From Amorphophallus konjac (taxonomy: Eukaryota; Streptophyta; Magnoliopsida; Alismatales; Araceae): a DNA stretch of 64,000 nucleotides. The DNA lies in the NCBI GenBank assembly GCA_022559845.1, contig CM040123.1, positions 298,270,642 to 298,334,641 of the forward strand, written 5' to 3'. Below are positions 11,826 to 23,700 of the stretch, piece by piece. Position numbers and translations under genes: made by a program. Positions within the stretch are counted from its first letter, which is position 1. The number at the start of each line of letters is the position of its first letter. Under the pieces are notes generated by a model. The model had not been told where the DNA came from, did no database searches, and was given only the letters and a program-made list of their open reading frames with translations.

Positions 11826-14789
11826 TGTGACGACCCAAGATCCGGATACCAGGAGGAGCCCGATACCATTCGAATCCTGGCCCACTGCCCACGAGCCGGG
11901 AGGGCTCAGAAGGGCTAAAAGGAGTGTGGAGGCACAAAGAAATAGAAAATAAGACAGGACAATTCAACAATTAATAGAAATAAATAAACAACTACAACAA
12001 TAGAGTCCAGTCCAACAGAAAGTACAGTCTGAAGTAGTAAAATGTACCATATGCCAAGTGAACACTCGGCCCGGTGAGCTGGCAACTGAGAACCTCCGAA
12101 CCGCATCCTCGAATCTCGAGGAAGAACTGCTGCACCTGAAAAGTAGGGATGAGTCTCCAAACAGAGACTCAGTAGGGGTCCCACGGAATCCCAACCGGAA
12201 ACAACGGCGGTAGTGGAAAGGAAAGCTACAACTACTGCAGGAAAAGCAAACTGGTGGCCGGTCAAAACTCGGCACTACAACTACTCCTACTGTACCGGTC
12301 AAGTAGAAAGAGAAATCCTGATCTCACAATCGAGAATCAGACCACACTAACACCACTTACTGAGGTAAAACCTACGGCCCTGCCGTAGAGGCCTGTCTCC
12401 CAGGACAAGGCCAACTTGGACATGCTGCCCAAGGTGCAACCTCGACCACCTGGTCGCAGGCATCACACTAACCAGACGCAACCTCGGTGAAGCTACTAGC
12501 ACCCTGTCCACTACCTCGGAAACATCAGACGGTCCATAAAACCACGTATCGCAGACGGGAAACGAAACCCAGAAACAGGAGAGTCACGTCTCACGTGATA
12601 GGAGTACCTTCCCACCAGAAGTAAGGCCGGATGCGTCCACTGATGTCTTAGACCGCGCCTCAGGTGCCCCCCTCGACCCCTGGTGGAATAGGGACACCGT
12701 ACTAGTAACCACAAAGCAAGTGACTAGCTGGGGTCACGCTCGTCAGCGCGGGTCCAACCGCCCCCAACCACGTGTGCACACACAGACCATGCGTCTCTGG
12801 TCTAGCCCTCTGACCAATTTCCCCTCAGTCGGACTGTGGCTGGTAAACGTGGGGCCCGACAGAAACCAGTCTAAAACCGTCTCTCTCTAGGGTAGCCTCG
12901 CCACCACTCCCTAGTGGGACCACTCGCGTGTCGGAAGGCTATGACTAGTGGGGAGTCACTGGTGTGACCACTCTCCAAGGAGAAACTCTAAGAAACACGC
13001 ACGCACCCTGCGCGAAAGTCGAGAAGGACCAAGTGGCATCGAGCCACTAGACTCTGGACAGTTCTCTAGACTCACTAAATCCAACAGTCCTTGAGTCACA
13101 AGACTCGGGGTCAAGACTGTCATACGTAACAGCACAAGGCCGTCAATCTAGTCTAATCTCTAGGTCTAAAATCACGGTAGCACAAATACCGAGGCAGCAC
13201 ATGAGCCGCCGAGACTGTCCCCTCGAAAGGGAACTCAAGAGACCTCCGACCCCAGGCTGGATGACTGGACTCAGTCCAAGGCCACACACATGGCCCACGT
13301 GGAAAGCATAGAAGCATGATCTCTAAGGCAGCTCACAAGCCGCCACATCGATTCCCCATCCTAGGGAAAAGCGGGAAATCTCCAGCCCCAGGCCGGATGA
13401 CTGGACCTGTAGTCTGAGGCCAAACACTTGGCCCACTCGGGAACCATCTTCCGTAGAAACCTACGACAAGCGGGGGAAACCCCACCGCACTCACACCGAT
13501 ACACGGTGACTCGATCGAGCGTAACACGAAGGCTCGGAACACATGGGGTCACCCGGACCCACCACACTTATGGGCACACTAATCGAGGTAAACAAAACCT
13601 CCGGACACCCAAAGACACGGTCATGGAACTCCATGGGGTGTCCGAGACATACACGACCAAAGGAGGTACGATCAGCCGTAGACTACCCGCCCTAGGCTGC
13701 CCGACTGGTCACCCTCAAGAACGCACTAACTTTATATAGCGCGCTTAGTCAGAACGTGCTATATCCCTGTAGCGCGACAAAGAAGAACACGCTATAAACA
13801 TATAGCGCGACAGACCAGAACACGCTATACGTATATAGCGCGATCAGACAGGACGCGCTACTAGCCTATAACGCGACAAGAACAAACACGCCCTACACCT
13901 ATAGCGTGACAAGAACCGCCTTACTATTCATCTTCTCCGATGAACGCGCCCTATCGGGGTGGTGTGACCTCTAAGAACACGCCCACCTTGGCTAGCGCAT
14001 TCTCAGTCCGCACCCGAAAACGGCGAAAACCGCGAAGGAAACCATTCCACGCCCCAATCACCCCCGGGTGATGGGGAAACAAAAGGGGAAACCTTCCCCA
14101 AACCCCTAGGCATGCATCTAAACCCCTGGATCAACCAAAAATGCTGTAAAATGGGAGATCCGGATCACACCCCAAAAACATGTATTTTACCCAAAATGCG
14201 AAAATAAACCCGCTCGGCTCGCCACGGCCTACAAAACTCGCGGGATAGGAAGTGCACGAGCTGGGGGTCCATCTCCCTACCTCCACCAAAGATTTCGCGC
14301 CCCGAGGTCGCCGATCCACGAAGAAAACGCCACGAAACCCCGTCGGTATCCCACGCTCACGAACCGGCTTCACCTCGCCACCACGCCTCGATCCTCGCCC
14401 CATCCACGCCGCTCCTCGCCCCACGAGCACCGCCACATCACCCTCGTCCATCTCCGTCGGCCACCCGGAGAGAAGAGAGGGGGAGAAGAGAGAACGTAAG
14501 AGAGAAGAGAGAGGGAAAGAGTGAGAAATGAGAGGGGAGAGAGAGAAAGGGTTAATATATATAGAAAAATCTAAAAAGTCTAGAAATTCAAAAAAATATT
14601 AAAAATTACCTCCGCGATCCTCAAGAGGAGCACAACGCACCGGTACTATCCCGGAGTCGGAGAATGTCACGGTTTGCCCTGCACAGAGTTCCGAAGGTGC
14701 ATCAGGGAAAAACACGTGTAAAACACAAAATACACTTCGAGACCCACGAAAATGATCCGAAAAATATCCGAAAAATCTGGGGCATTACA
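11826..14789 (-). repeat. 5' LTR (right copy) of the LARD-like element
   Basis: This 2964-bp direct partner of 1453-4415 starts TGTGACGACCC and ends GGGGCATTACA, with the palindrome array at about 13732-13912. It differs from the left copy mostly by C/T and G/A changes, as expected for methylated, silenced DNA. Confidence 0.9.
13732..13912. repeat. GCGCTATA palindrome array, second copy
   Basis: This is the counterpart of 3360-3545 in the right LTR, with better preserved units such as TATAGCGCGACA and GTATATAGCGCGATC. Keeping both arms in both LTRs argues that the array predates insertion. Confidence 0.85.
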
Positions 14790-15289
14790 CTTTCCACCCC
14801 TTAGGTTTACATTTTGCATATGTGTGAGAGAGTTAACCTTCGTTCAACCCAAAGTTTGGACCCCTTCTCTTTAGGATTCCAATTTCTTGAGGGAATTATG
14901 CTTAATTCAAATCATTAAAAGGTCCATTAAAACTAATAAAAACTTTCGCGTCATAATAACTTGGTTGACTTGGGTGAAATTTCTCACATTCATATTGTTT
15001 GTTGGGCTTATTGAAGCCTGTTTGTGGTGTTGTGTGATGCATTTTCCCTTCATATAGTCATTTGTGGTTAGGTTCATAGTCCGATCCCATCATTCTAGGT
15101 CACATTTGCATTGGTCTTTGTGCATTAGTCTATCCGTCTCCGAGTCAGGCCGTGGTCATCCCTGAGCCGCTTCTTGATAGCCGCGATCGTTCTAGAACCG
15201 CCTTCTTCCCTCAGGTCCTGCCCTTCTCCTTAGCTGTCGCCCTTGCTTCCCTAGATGTATCCCCTTGATATCCCTGTATTAAGTCTCAA
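14790..15289 (+). other. Leader of the Ogre-like relic, continued
   Basis: About 500 bp without a convincing frame joins the sequence left of 1453 to the broken gag. It is T-rich at first and becomes C/T-rich from about 15120. No promoter or splice signal stands out. Confidence 0.4.
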
Positions 15290-17830
15290 TTTTCCCTCAT
15301 GGAGCACCGCTTTAATCCCTTATACCTTTCTTTTTCCCAATTTTCTTCTACTCCCACGTGGAATCCTCTTCCCACGTGGGCCCTTCTTTCCGTGGTCCCT
15401 CTGACCCATCTGAAGAACAAGCCAACCTTATGGCTCATCTTTCTTGTCTTGTTTGCCAAATGGACCTGGTGCAGGCCTAAAAACTCATTGCAAATAACCT
15501 TAATGGGCCCCATTCTTCTCTTAATGGGCCTTTCTCTCTTAATGAGACTCCTCCTTCTACCCATAATGTTGCTGGCCCAGTGGGCCCATATTCCAATGTT
15601 TCTTCCAGGCCTGCATACCCTTCCACTCCTAGAATGGGCTCTCATTCTTCTCCTCAGCCCGGACCTTTCATCCGGCCGATTACCATGTTCCTGGTCCAAA
15701 CTCACAACCTCTTACTCAGGCTGGCCCGCATTCTTCTTGATCTCTCCCTACCCAGGAGATGATTGCTCAAAGCCAACACCAGCTTGATGAACTACAATGC
15801 CGAATTGATCCCAAATCCTCCTTGAGTGTTCCTTTTGCATTCCAAGATCTCTGGCTTCCGCCTCCTTCACAAATTCCCGCTTATCACCGTTATGGTGGAA
15901 CCAGAGACCCCTTTGTGCACTTAAACTAGTTTATTTATGAGTCGGCTCAATTTTGACATGACCAACGTTTGATGACTTATTTATTTGGTCTACCACTAGA
16001 AGGCCCGGCTCGGGATTGGTTCTTCTTGTTACCACAAGAGCATGTTGTGAATTTTCAAGTTGTGCAAGAAAAAATCATTCAGCAGTATCAGGACCAGATT
16101 GGGCCCAAGTTCTCCATTGTGGATTTAGTCCACGAGAAGATGAAGTCCGACGAGGAGTTCTCCACCTTTGCCAACCGCTGGCGTCGCTTGGCCGCATAAG
16201 TCCCGTGGCACATTCCAGAGGGAGAACAAATCAAGATGCTTATGTCCAACGTAACGCCCGAGTATCGGTTCATTTTAGCCTTGAATGATATTACCTCTTG
16301 GCAACAATTATATAGCCAAGCCCGCTTCGTTCGTCAATCACTTCATAATTACCCTGACCTCAAGTCTTCCTCACCTCCCACGTCCACCTACACCTCGCCC
16401 ACATATACCTCTTACGCACCCTCCATGAGTTAGCCTTCCACCACCCACTTGACCTCCACGAGTCACCATTCCGCTTCCACCTATCAACCCTCCACGAGTC
16501 GGCCATATGCCTTCTCATATCGGCCTCCTATGAGTCCACCACATCAACTCTCCATGAGTCAACCTACCGCCATCCATGGTCAGCCTTCTGCCTCCGCGTA
16601 TCCACCTGTGTTTCCACCTTCACCTCCGGTCAAGGGAACACCTCACCCGGAGCAGGTGGATGCCGTCCACTACATACCTCTTCATCCCGCTCCACATATG
16701 CCTTCGCCTAGTCTCTCTGCTAGTCGCCACGCGCCCTTGCCCACGCAACCTCTACTTCCGTCTCCACAACTCTCTTCTCCTTTCCATACCCCTCGGCATT
16801 CACCTTGCCCGAAGCGGGCTCATTATCCTCCGTTGCCGAAGTCTTTCACCGACATTTTCAGGACTTTGATGGCCACTCATGCATTGCCGCTCCCTCCGGT
16901 TGTGCCCTGCCGACCCGCGGTCGAGAATTTGCTTCAGTTCTGTGAATTTCATCGCCAGCAGGGGCATTTGATTGAGAATTGCCCCAAGTTCCGGGAGTAC
17001 GTTTATGGCTTGGAAGATCAGAAAAGGATTGATTGGCCCGCTATTCATAAAGTTGTCTTATATTTCCGCAGCAAGCAGCAGCAGCAAGCACCGCCCAAGA
17101 AGCCATCTTTGTCGCTACAAAACTAGGGGCACCTCTATGATTCTTCGTCTAGCGTTGCACCCGCTCCATCACCCGCTCCATCACCTGTTCCCTCATCTAA
17201 GCCTTTGCCTACCCCATTGCCATCTCCATCTCCATGTATCTCATCATCTTCGTTATCTCCTACCCTGTCTTCACAACCTCCACAAACCCAAGCCTCTGCT
17301 CAGGCTAGTGCCTCCACTTCTTCTACTCCCGTAGTTCCAATCGCTACTTCTACTCCCAACGTCACCCGGTGCATCGTGTCGATGCGTCAATGGTGGGCGC
17401 CACGCCCCTCCTCTTCATCTTCTCCATCACCAACATCGTCTCCATCACCTTCATCACCGTCTCCTTCATCTCCACCACCTTTACCTTCTTCACCATCTCC
17501 TTCATCTCCACCATCTCCATCACCTCCTCCGTCATCTCCCTCGTCTCCCGAGCCTGAGCAAGCTTCACCTACTACGTTGCCTTTGCTGCCTTTACCCCCA
17601 CCTTCGCCTATGCCTTTGCCCCCGCCTACATCCGAACCTATCGTTACTACCTTGTCTTTGCCACCTTCCCCTTTACCTTTGCCTTCGCCTGAGCCTATCG
17701 TTGCCTCTACACCTCCACTGCCACTTTAAAATACCATATCCATTGAAGCCTCCATGCCTTCCCAGCCTTCACCTCCACCTTCCAAACCTATTCCCTCCCT
17801 TTCTCCACCTACTTCCACCCCATAGAGTGA
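15290..17830 (+). pseudogene. gag: Broken Ogre/Tat-like gag
   Basis: Pieces of a gypsy-type Gag (the structural protein that packages retrotransposon RNA) lie in order but with stops and frame changes. First comes a polar region near 15370-15480, then the core near 15880-16200 with YHRYGGTRDPF, GPARDWFFLLP and KSDEEFSTFANRWRRLAA. It continues past a stop to QLYSQARFVRQSLHNYP, then a Ser/Pro/Tyr-rich stretch (16430-16850) and a knuckle-like CEFHRQQGHLIENC at about 16940-16985. A low-complexity Pro/Ser region (17150-17720) follows. The RWRxLAA and H-x(4)-GHxxxxC patterns resemble Ogre and related Tat elements. At least four stops break it. No RT or integrase follows, so the element was gag-only or lost its pol. 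Confidence 0.7.
17150..17720 (+). repeat. Low-complexity TCTCCATCA/CCTTC tract encoding Ser/Pro repeats
   Basis: Imperfect 3-, 6- and 9-base repeats rich in TCT, CCA and CCT encode long runs of Ser and Pro in one frame. The opposite strand gives Met/Glu/Lys-rich artefact frames. It is probably the disordered C-terminal tail of the relic Gag, grown by slippage. Confidence 0.75.
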
Positions 17831-19959
17831 GTGTACGCTACCTTTGGTGCCTCTTGGGTCTGGTCCCCAGGAAGACAAAAAGTTGAGTCAAGACAGTTTG
17901 GTGCCGATTCTTCATTTCAAGATTCAAGATTTTATTTGCCGCATGCCAATCTGGGTCCTGGTCCCTGGATATTTCGGGGATGACATGCCTTTACCTCCAA
18001 TGATAGTGTCAAGAAGAGTTCCCTTGCACTAGTTCCAGTTTCTTCTCAAGGGGGACCGGTGGCAATCTCATTGCTTACCGGAGAATTCACCATGGATGCT
18101 ATTATTACTTCTCGCTCTATGGCTATTCCGATGACTGGCCAAGAGGGGTTCTCTACCCGTGGTGCGCTAACTCATACGGATTCTAGAAAGATGATGGATT
18201 CTTTGCTCAAGGCACAATTTGCCATATTTTCAAAGTTGTCGGAGGATATTCTTCACATTCTATGCAATCTCCCTCAGTTTGTCGGTAAGCCGGCCACGTC
18301 AACGACGTGCATTGATCTCCCTCAGTTTCATCCTTCCCTTCTATCAAGGGAGCTATGCTTTACGGCTGATTGCCGAGTCTCAAGGTTCTAGTGTCAAGGG
18401 ATAAAACTCCATGGTTTCATAAAGTTCATTATTCTAAGGGGTTGTTTGTTTAAGAATGTTCGCCTATTGTTAGCACCGGGTGTCTAGGGGCAACCACCCC
18501 GATGAAGCTGCATATTCATAATCGGGCCAGGCCGTCTGCCAGGTGGGCCTGCTATTTAAGAAGATATTTCAAGTCAAAAAGCCCGAAGGTCCGAGTCTGT
18601 GCCAAGCGGGTCCATTCTCCAGATGTTTCTGCTAAGAGGAGGCGGCGGTGCAAGTTCAAAGGCTGGTTATTATGCACTCAGAGGGTCACTTCTCTGTCTT
18701 CTTCTTCCTTTCATTCATCATTCCTTCTACTCAGCTCCCACCCTTGGGTGGTGTACCTTCCTCCCTCCAATCCTGTTTCTAGGATTTTCTCCTCTCTTCC
18801 CGGGTCCGTGAACCCCCGTTCTTCATCTTTTCATCCGGATTCTCTAGATTTTTCTTATTCTCGCAATTCTAGGCCTCGGCCTAGGCCCTCCTTTCGTCCC
18901 GCCTTCGGGCATCTTCCAGTTTTTCCTCTTCTCACCTGGAGCCTCATGATCTCCTTTTCCCTTCCATCTTCGGGTTTCCACTTGATTTCCCTACTCTGGA
19001 ATTTTCGGGCTCTATTCTTGATCCTTCTCCGATCCTGTCGAATGATCATCACTCTTCTTCTCCGACCTTATCGGATGACTATTATTCTCCTCTTCTTCTT
19101 CTCCCTATGATCACTCCTCATCTTCTTTCCCTTTGCAAGAATCTTCTCATTATTTTTCTATTCTTTCTTCATTACCCTTTCGGGGCCATCACCCTTTTTC
19201 ATGCTATTTTCGAGGCTTTAGTCTGCCTTGACCTTAGCTGATCTCTGTTTATTATGTATCTGGTTCCTTGTTATCAGGGTCTCCGCACCGTAGCGAGTGA
19301 GTTCTAGCCCTCGTCTTTCTTTTTTTTATCCTTCTTCGTCCCAGTTTTGTGTTAGCCGCTCCTCTGTGTCAAGGAATCTCTATACCTTTGCTATCCTTTA
19401 TATTCTCAGTCCTGCCAAGCAAGGAATATAAAGCTCGCGCTACTCAAAGCTCGTTGATCAAGATCACTTCAGGATGCTGGTTTCCACTCCATGGATTTGT
19501 AAAGGCATCTTTATTTTGCGTATGTATATCCTATCATTTCTATTACCTTCATTATTTCATGCGCATTATTATGATAATGGTGGTCCTCAAGATGTTCGAG
19601 TGGCTTTAGGAAGTTTGTCTAGTCAAATTAGTTCGCTTCTGCAGCACCTTAGGCTAGTGATAGCTTCGCACAGGGAGTCTAGTTCTTTTCCCGATCGTTG
19701 AGGGTGACTTTTAGCATGGGTTTTCACATACTACACGGCAAGCTATAGCCAATCTCCTCTTGGGCAACATCATTGCTGCTTTGGCCATACCATGGGTATG
19801 CAAGAAGGTGTTTTCTTTTCTCTGCTCGGCCACCTATAGGGACAAGAGATTGATGGATAAGATGACCGACCTAGGTGCTCCCTAATACGAGAGAGGTCTC
19901 AAATAAGGGCAATCTTACGACCCTAGAAAAATGAGCATTCATGTGAAATCTTGCAATAA
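17831..19959 (+). other. Unassigned remainder of the relic before the Tat insertion
   Basis: Fragments of open frame occur, for example one containing VPGYFGDDMPLPP near 17970 and one of about 110 codons at 18059-18391, but I recognise no protease, RT or integrase motif. From 18690 to 19230 the plus strand is a C/T-rich tract whose Leu/Ser-rich translation looks compositional. The target bases gggct at 19960-19964 end the piece. It continues after the Tat element at 31093. Confidence 0.45.
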
Positions 19960-19964
19960 GGGCT

Positions 19965-20749
19965 TGGAGAGGGGGATTTCCGCAGCCCACCACAAAGGCA
20001 GCCCAACAAGACCTACAAGGTCCAACCGGGCGAGCCCACCCAAGTGATAGCCCACAGGGCCCACTTCGGGAGAAAAGCCCAATAAATAAAGACTCGAGGA
20101 ACCAACTCTCCTCGGCGGCCTTCTAGGCTCGGAGGGCCCGAGACAACGGTCAGGTCGCATGGAAGGTCCGGTCTAAAGCCCACTCTCCGACCCAGAGAAA
20201 AGAGGCTCCAACCGACCTATCCGACCCCACCTTCGCCGGGCCATGCCTATCGCTCGGACACGAGCCAGCATCCCCGTAGCTCGGTGAGACCGCTTGATTA
20301 TCTGCAGGTGCGGTTCAGAGTCCTCCGCCAGCGGGAGAGTCATGGGAGCTGCCGAATTCCAAGGGGATAACGCCCCCACGATCCGGCCATGAAAGCCCCC
20401 GCTGAAGACGTAACTCCCGCCGGGAAGCCCTCAGCTCACCGGACTCTTAAAAGGCGACGCACTATTTAAGCCAGGGATACCCTCCGGAAGATGGTAAGAT
20501 GAACTAGCCATTCACATACCCTAAGCTCCTGAGCACGATTCGCTTCACCCTTGGTGGAGAGGATTCTCGTGCATCAGCTCTCTCCTCCCCCCATTATCGC
20601 TTCCACCATCGCTCTACTAACTTAGCCATCGGAGGGTTTTCCCCCAGGGAGATCCCCTGGGCCCTCTGATACGTTTCCCTTCTCTTGCAGAAACATCTTC
20701 TGGTGATCTACAGCCCGCTCAGGACACAGCGCGAGATTCCGCCTCTTCA
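19965..20749 (+). repeat. 5' LTR of the Tat element
   Basis: This 785-bp LTR contains a TATA-like TATTTAA at 20463-20469, so transcription probably starts near 20495. A short 5' transcript end leads to the primer site. The first in-frame methionine of the long frame, at 20685, lies inside the LTR; the more likely Gag start is 20787. Confidence 0.95.
20463..20469 (+). promoter_or_regulatory. TATA-like box of the Tat LTR
   Basis: CACTATTTAAGCC sits about two thirds into the LTR after a GC-rich stretch; the 3' LTR has the same sequence. It is the only A/T-rich core in this part of the LTR. Confidence 0.55.
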
Positions 20750-20751
20750 TC

Positions 20752-20769
20752 TGGCGCCGTCTGTGGGAA
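20752..20769 (+). other. Primer binding site of the Tat element
   Basis: TGGCGCCGTCTGTGGGAA begins two bases after the LTR end. TGGCGCC at the start is shared by primer sites of Tat and Athila elements. I do not assign the tRNA. Confidence 0.8.
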
Positions 20770-20786
20770 ACGCACGAAGAGTCAAG

Positions 20787-23700
20787 ATGGTGAGAAAAAG
20801 CTCAGGGAGGAGATCCGCCGGCGGGGCAGGTAAGGCTGTGGCAGCGGCAGGAGGCGTCCCCCCTAGGGTCTCGCAGAGTCCCCCCTCCAACGCCAGCGTC
20901 CCCACTAACGGACCACCACCCCCCCCGGCGGAGACAGGGGCACCCCTCGACGGTGGTGCCAACGCCTTCCAAGCCCTCAACGAGAAGATGGACGTCCTCG
21001 TGGAGCTCATGAGGGCCCAGGCGGCCCGGGACGCGAGGTCCCGCGCCCCGTCAGGAAGTCCCCCTCGAAGGAGTGCAACGCAGCACACCGCCGGAGGCCG
21101 CTTTACCCTCCGCGGCCGACAGCTCCTCCGCAATGACGTCGGAGGACCCTCGCAAGCTCCGCCTGCGGAGCAAGAGGCTTCCTCCACGCCGAGGAGAGGG
21201 AAGCAGGGGGCGAGGCCGCCGCGCCCGGGCACCAGTGCTCCGGGAGATCGCCATGACGCCCCCCCCAGCCCCACGGCGCGGCCACAGCCGGAACTGTCCC
21301 TCCGGCTACGAGATTTTGAAAGACGGTTCGCAGAGCAAGAGCACGCTCTCCGCGCCCTGCAGAAGACCTCTTTCCCGAAGGACGAGGAGAAATCCCCTTT
21401 CTCCGAGTACATCTTGAAGGCAGAGGTCTCTCCTAGAGCCTCCATCCCAACCTTCAAGCTCTACGACGGCCAGGGCGACCCAGCCGACCACTACGACAGC
21501 TTCGACGCCCTGGTGACCCTGCATGGAACACCGGATCCCATCAAATTCCGAGCCTTCGCGGCCACCCTGGTCCAGGGCGCTCAGGCATGGTTCCGAGCCC
21601 TCGCCCCGGGGTCCATCCGAGACTTCAGGCAATTCGGGCGAATTTTCAAGGAGAGCTTCGCCGGTAGCGCCCCCCCAAGGTCAGTAGCGGGGCTCCTGGC
21701 TCTCAAACAGGCGCAAGGGGAGAGGCTCCGGACTTACGTCCACCGATTTAAATCGGAAGCCCTTAGGATCCCTCGCCTGGATGTGGCCTCAGCCACAACC
21801 GCACTGACCGGGGGCACCCGGGACGAGAATCTCCGCCGCGAGCTTGTCCTCCACCCTCCCTCGACCCTTGCCGAGCTAGTGACTCTAGCACTGCGCCACG
21901 CCGAGTGCGAAGAAGTACTCAGCGCCTGCCGAGACACAACCGGCTCGGGTCGGGAGGGGGACAAAAAGCGGACCTCCGAGCCAAACCCTGGCTCGAGTAA
22001 GAAGCGCGATCGAGAAGGAGAGCGCAAGAGAAAGTACGAGCGGTATACCCCCTTGACCGCACCAGTCTACGAGATCTATGAAGACATCAAAGACTCGGGA
22101 CTTCTCCTCCAGCCCGAGCCGATGAGGTCGAAGAACCGAAAGTGGGACAGGCATTGCCTGTTCCACGGCGACCACGGGCACCACACCGGAGATTGCCATC
22201 AGCTCCAAGACGAGATCGAGCGCCTCATCCGTCTGGGGCATCTAGCCCGGTTCACAATCGGGCACAAAGAAGATCGAGACGCTGCAGAGGAGATCGACAA
22301 CGCCCCCCGAGGGGTCCACATCAACGTCATCTCCGGAAGAGCGGCATCGGGAGGCGACACCAGCCGAGGAAGGAAACGTCATGCCGAGCGGGCCAGCCGA
22401 GCCTTAGAGCCCCCCAAAGGCCCGCCAATGAAGCCCCAGGTCATAGTCTTCTCCGACCAAGACCTGGAAGGGCTGAGCACCCCGCATGACGATGCCCTCG
22501 TTATCTCGGCCATGATAAATCACTGCAATGTAGACAGGATTTTGGTTGATAATGGGAGCGCCCCCGATGTATTATCTTATGACTGTTTTCTCAAGATGGG
22601 GGAAGACCCATCCAAGCTCCGCCCGATCCGAACACCCCTGTGCGGGTTTAATGGCCTGGCCACCTACCCCGAGGGAGCCCTAAGCCTGCCGGTCACTATC
22701 GGCACCCCACCCAAAACCGTTACGGTCATAGTGGACTTCATAGTGATTAAAGGTATGATAGCGTACAACGCCATTTTCGGCCGAAAAATTCTCAGCCGAA
22801 TAAAGGCCGTACCATCTACCTATCACCAAAAAATGAAGTTTCCCACCAAAAATGGGTTGGGGGAAGTCCGAGGTAACCAGGCCACGGCTAGAAGGTGCTA
22901 CAATATCTCGGTGGAAGCCTCAAGGCCGGACGGGAACGATAAGGGCCCCAGGGGAGTCGAAGGAAAAACCGTGACCGCCGAACCCGGTGGTGAATTATTA
23001 ACGGTATTCCTGAACGACGACCCGGCCCTTGGAGTGAGGATCGGTTCCGACCTACCACCGAAGGAACAACAGCAATACAAGGAGTTTCTTTCTGGGTACG
23101 TCCGGGTCTTCGCTTGGTCCGACGATCAACTCCCTGGTATACCAGAGGAAACTGTGATGCACAAGCTTAACCTCGATGCCACCGTGAGACCCGTACAGCA
23201 GCGGAGAAGGAAGCATGTGCTCGAGAAACAGGTGATCATCAAGGCGCAGGTCACCAAGGGACAAGAGACTGGTCTTTTCAGACCGGTCCTGTACCCAACG
23301 TGGCTAGTCAACGTCGTCCTGGTGTCGAAGACCACCGGCAAGTGGCGAATGTGCGTAGACTTCACCGATCTGAACAAGGCCACCCCCAAGGACTGCTATC
23401 CGCTACCGAGCATCGACCAACTGGTTGACTCAACCTCGGGCAACGAGATACTCAGTTTCCTGGATGCCTATTCGGGTTATCATCAGATCCGAATGAACCC
23501 TGAAGATGTCGAGAAGACCGCCTTCATCACCGACTACGGCGTGTACTGCTACATCCGGATGCCCTTCGGATTGAAGAATGCTGGAGCCACATACCAGCGA
23601 CTGGTCAACCATATGTTCGAGGGACGGTTAGGTCGGAACGTCGAAGCCTACATCGACGACATGCTCGTCAAGACCCCGAGGGCTCACGATCACCTCACCG

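Larger units (their letters stand above)
1453..14789 (-). mobile_element. Non-coding (LARD-like) Ty3/gypsy LTR element, minus orientation, with a nested solo LTR
   Basis: Two direct repeats of 2963 and 2964 bp (1453-4415 and 11826-14789) begin TGTGACGACCC and end in ATTACA, the extended terminal inverted repeat typical of Tekay/Del-like chromovirus LTRs. Flanks are ctttt on the left and ctttc on the right, a 5-bp target duplication with one change. Orientation is minus: the right LTR abuts a primer site (11811-11823) and the left LTR abuts a polypurine tract (4416-4430). Without the nested insert at 5629-9886 the internal region is only about 3.15 kb and has no recognisable gag, protease, RT or integrase. 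Only a trace of a pol C-terminus remains next to the polypurine tract. In a 160-bp sample the LTRs differ by about 8%, so the insertion is old. Confidence 0.88.

Noticed and set aside
15299..15787. Open frame of 162 codons, very Leu-rich, that could look like a membrane protein
   Set aside because: It overlaps the relic gag in another frame; the polar frame with SDPSEEQANLMAHLSCL-like content is the plausible one, and the Leu richness comes from C/T-rich DNA.
20747..21457. Minus-strand frame of 236 codons opposite gag
   Set aside because: Compositional shadow of the GC-rich Gag N-terminus; no motif.
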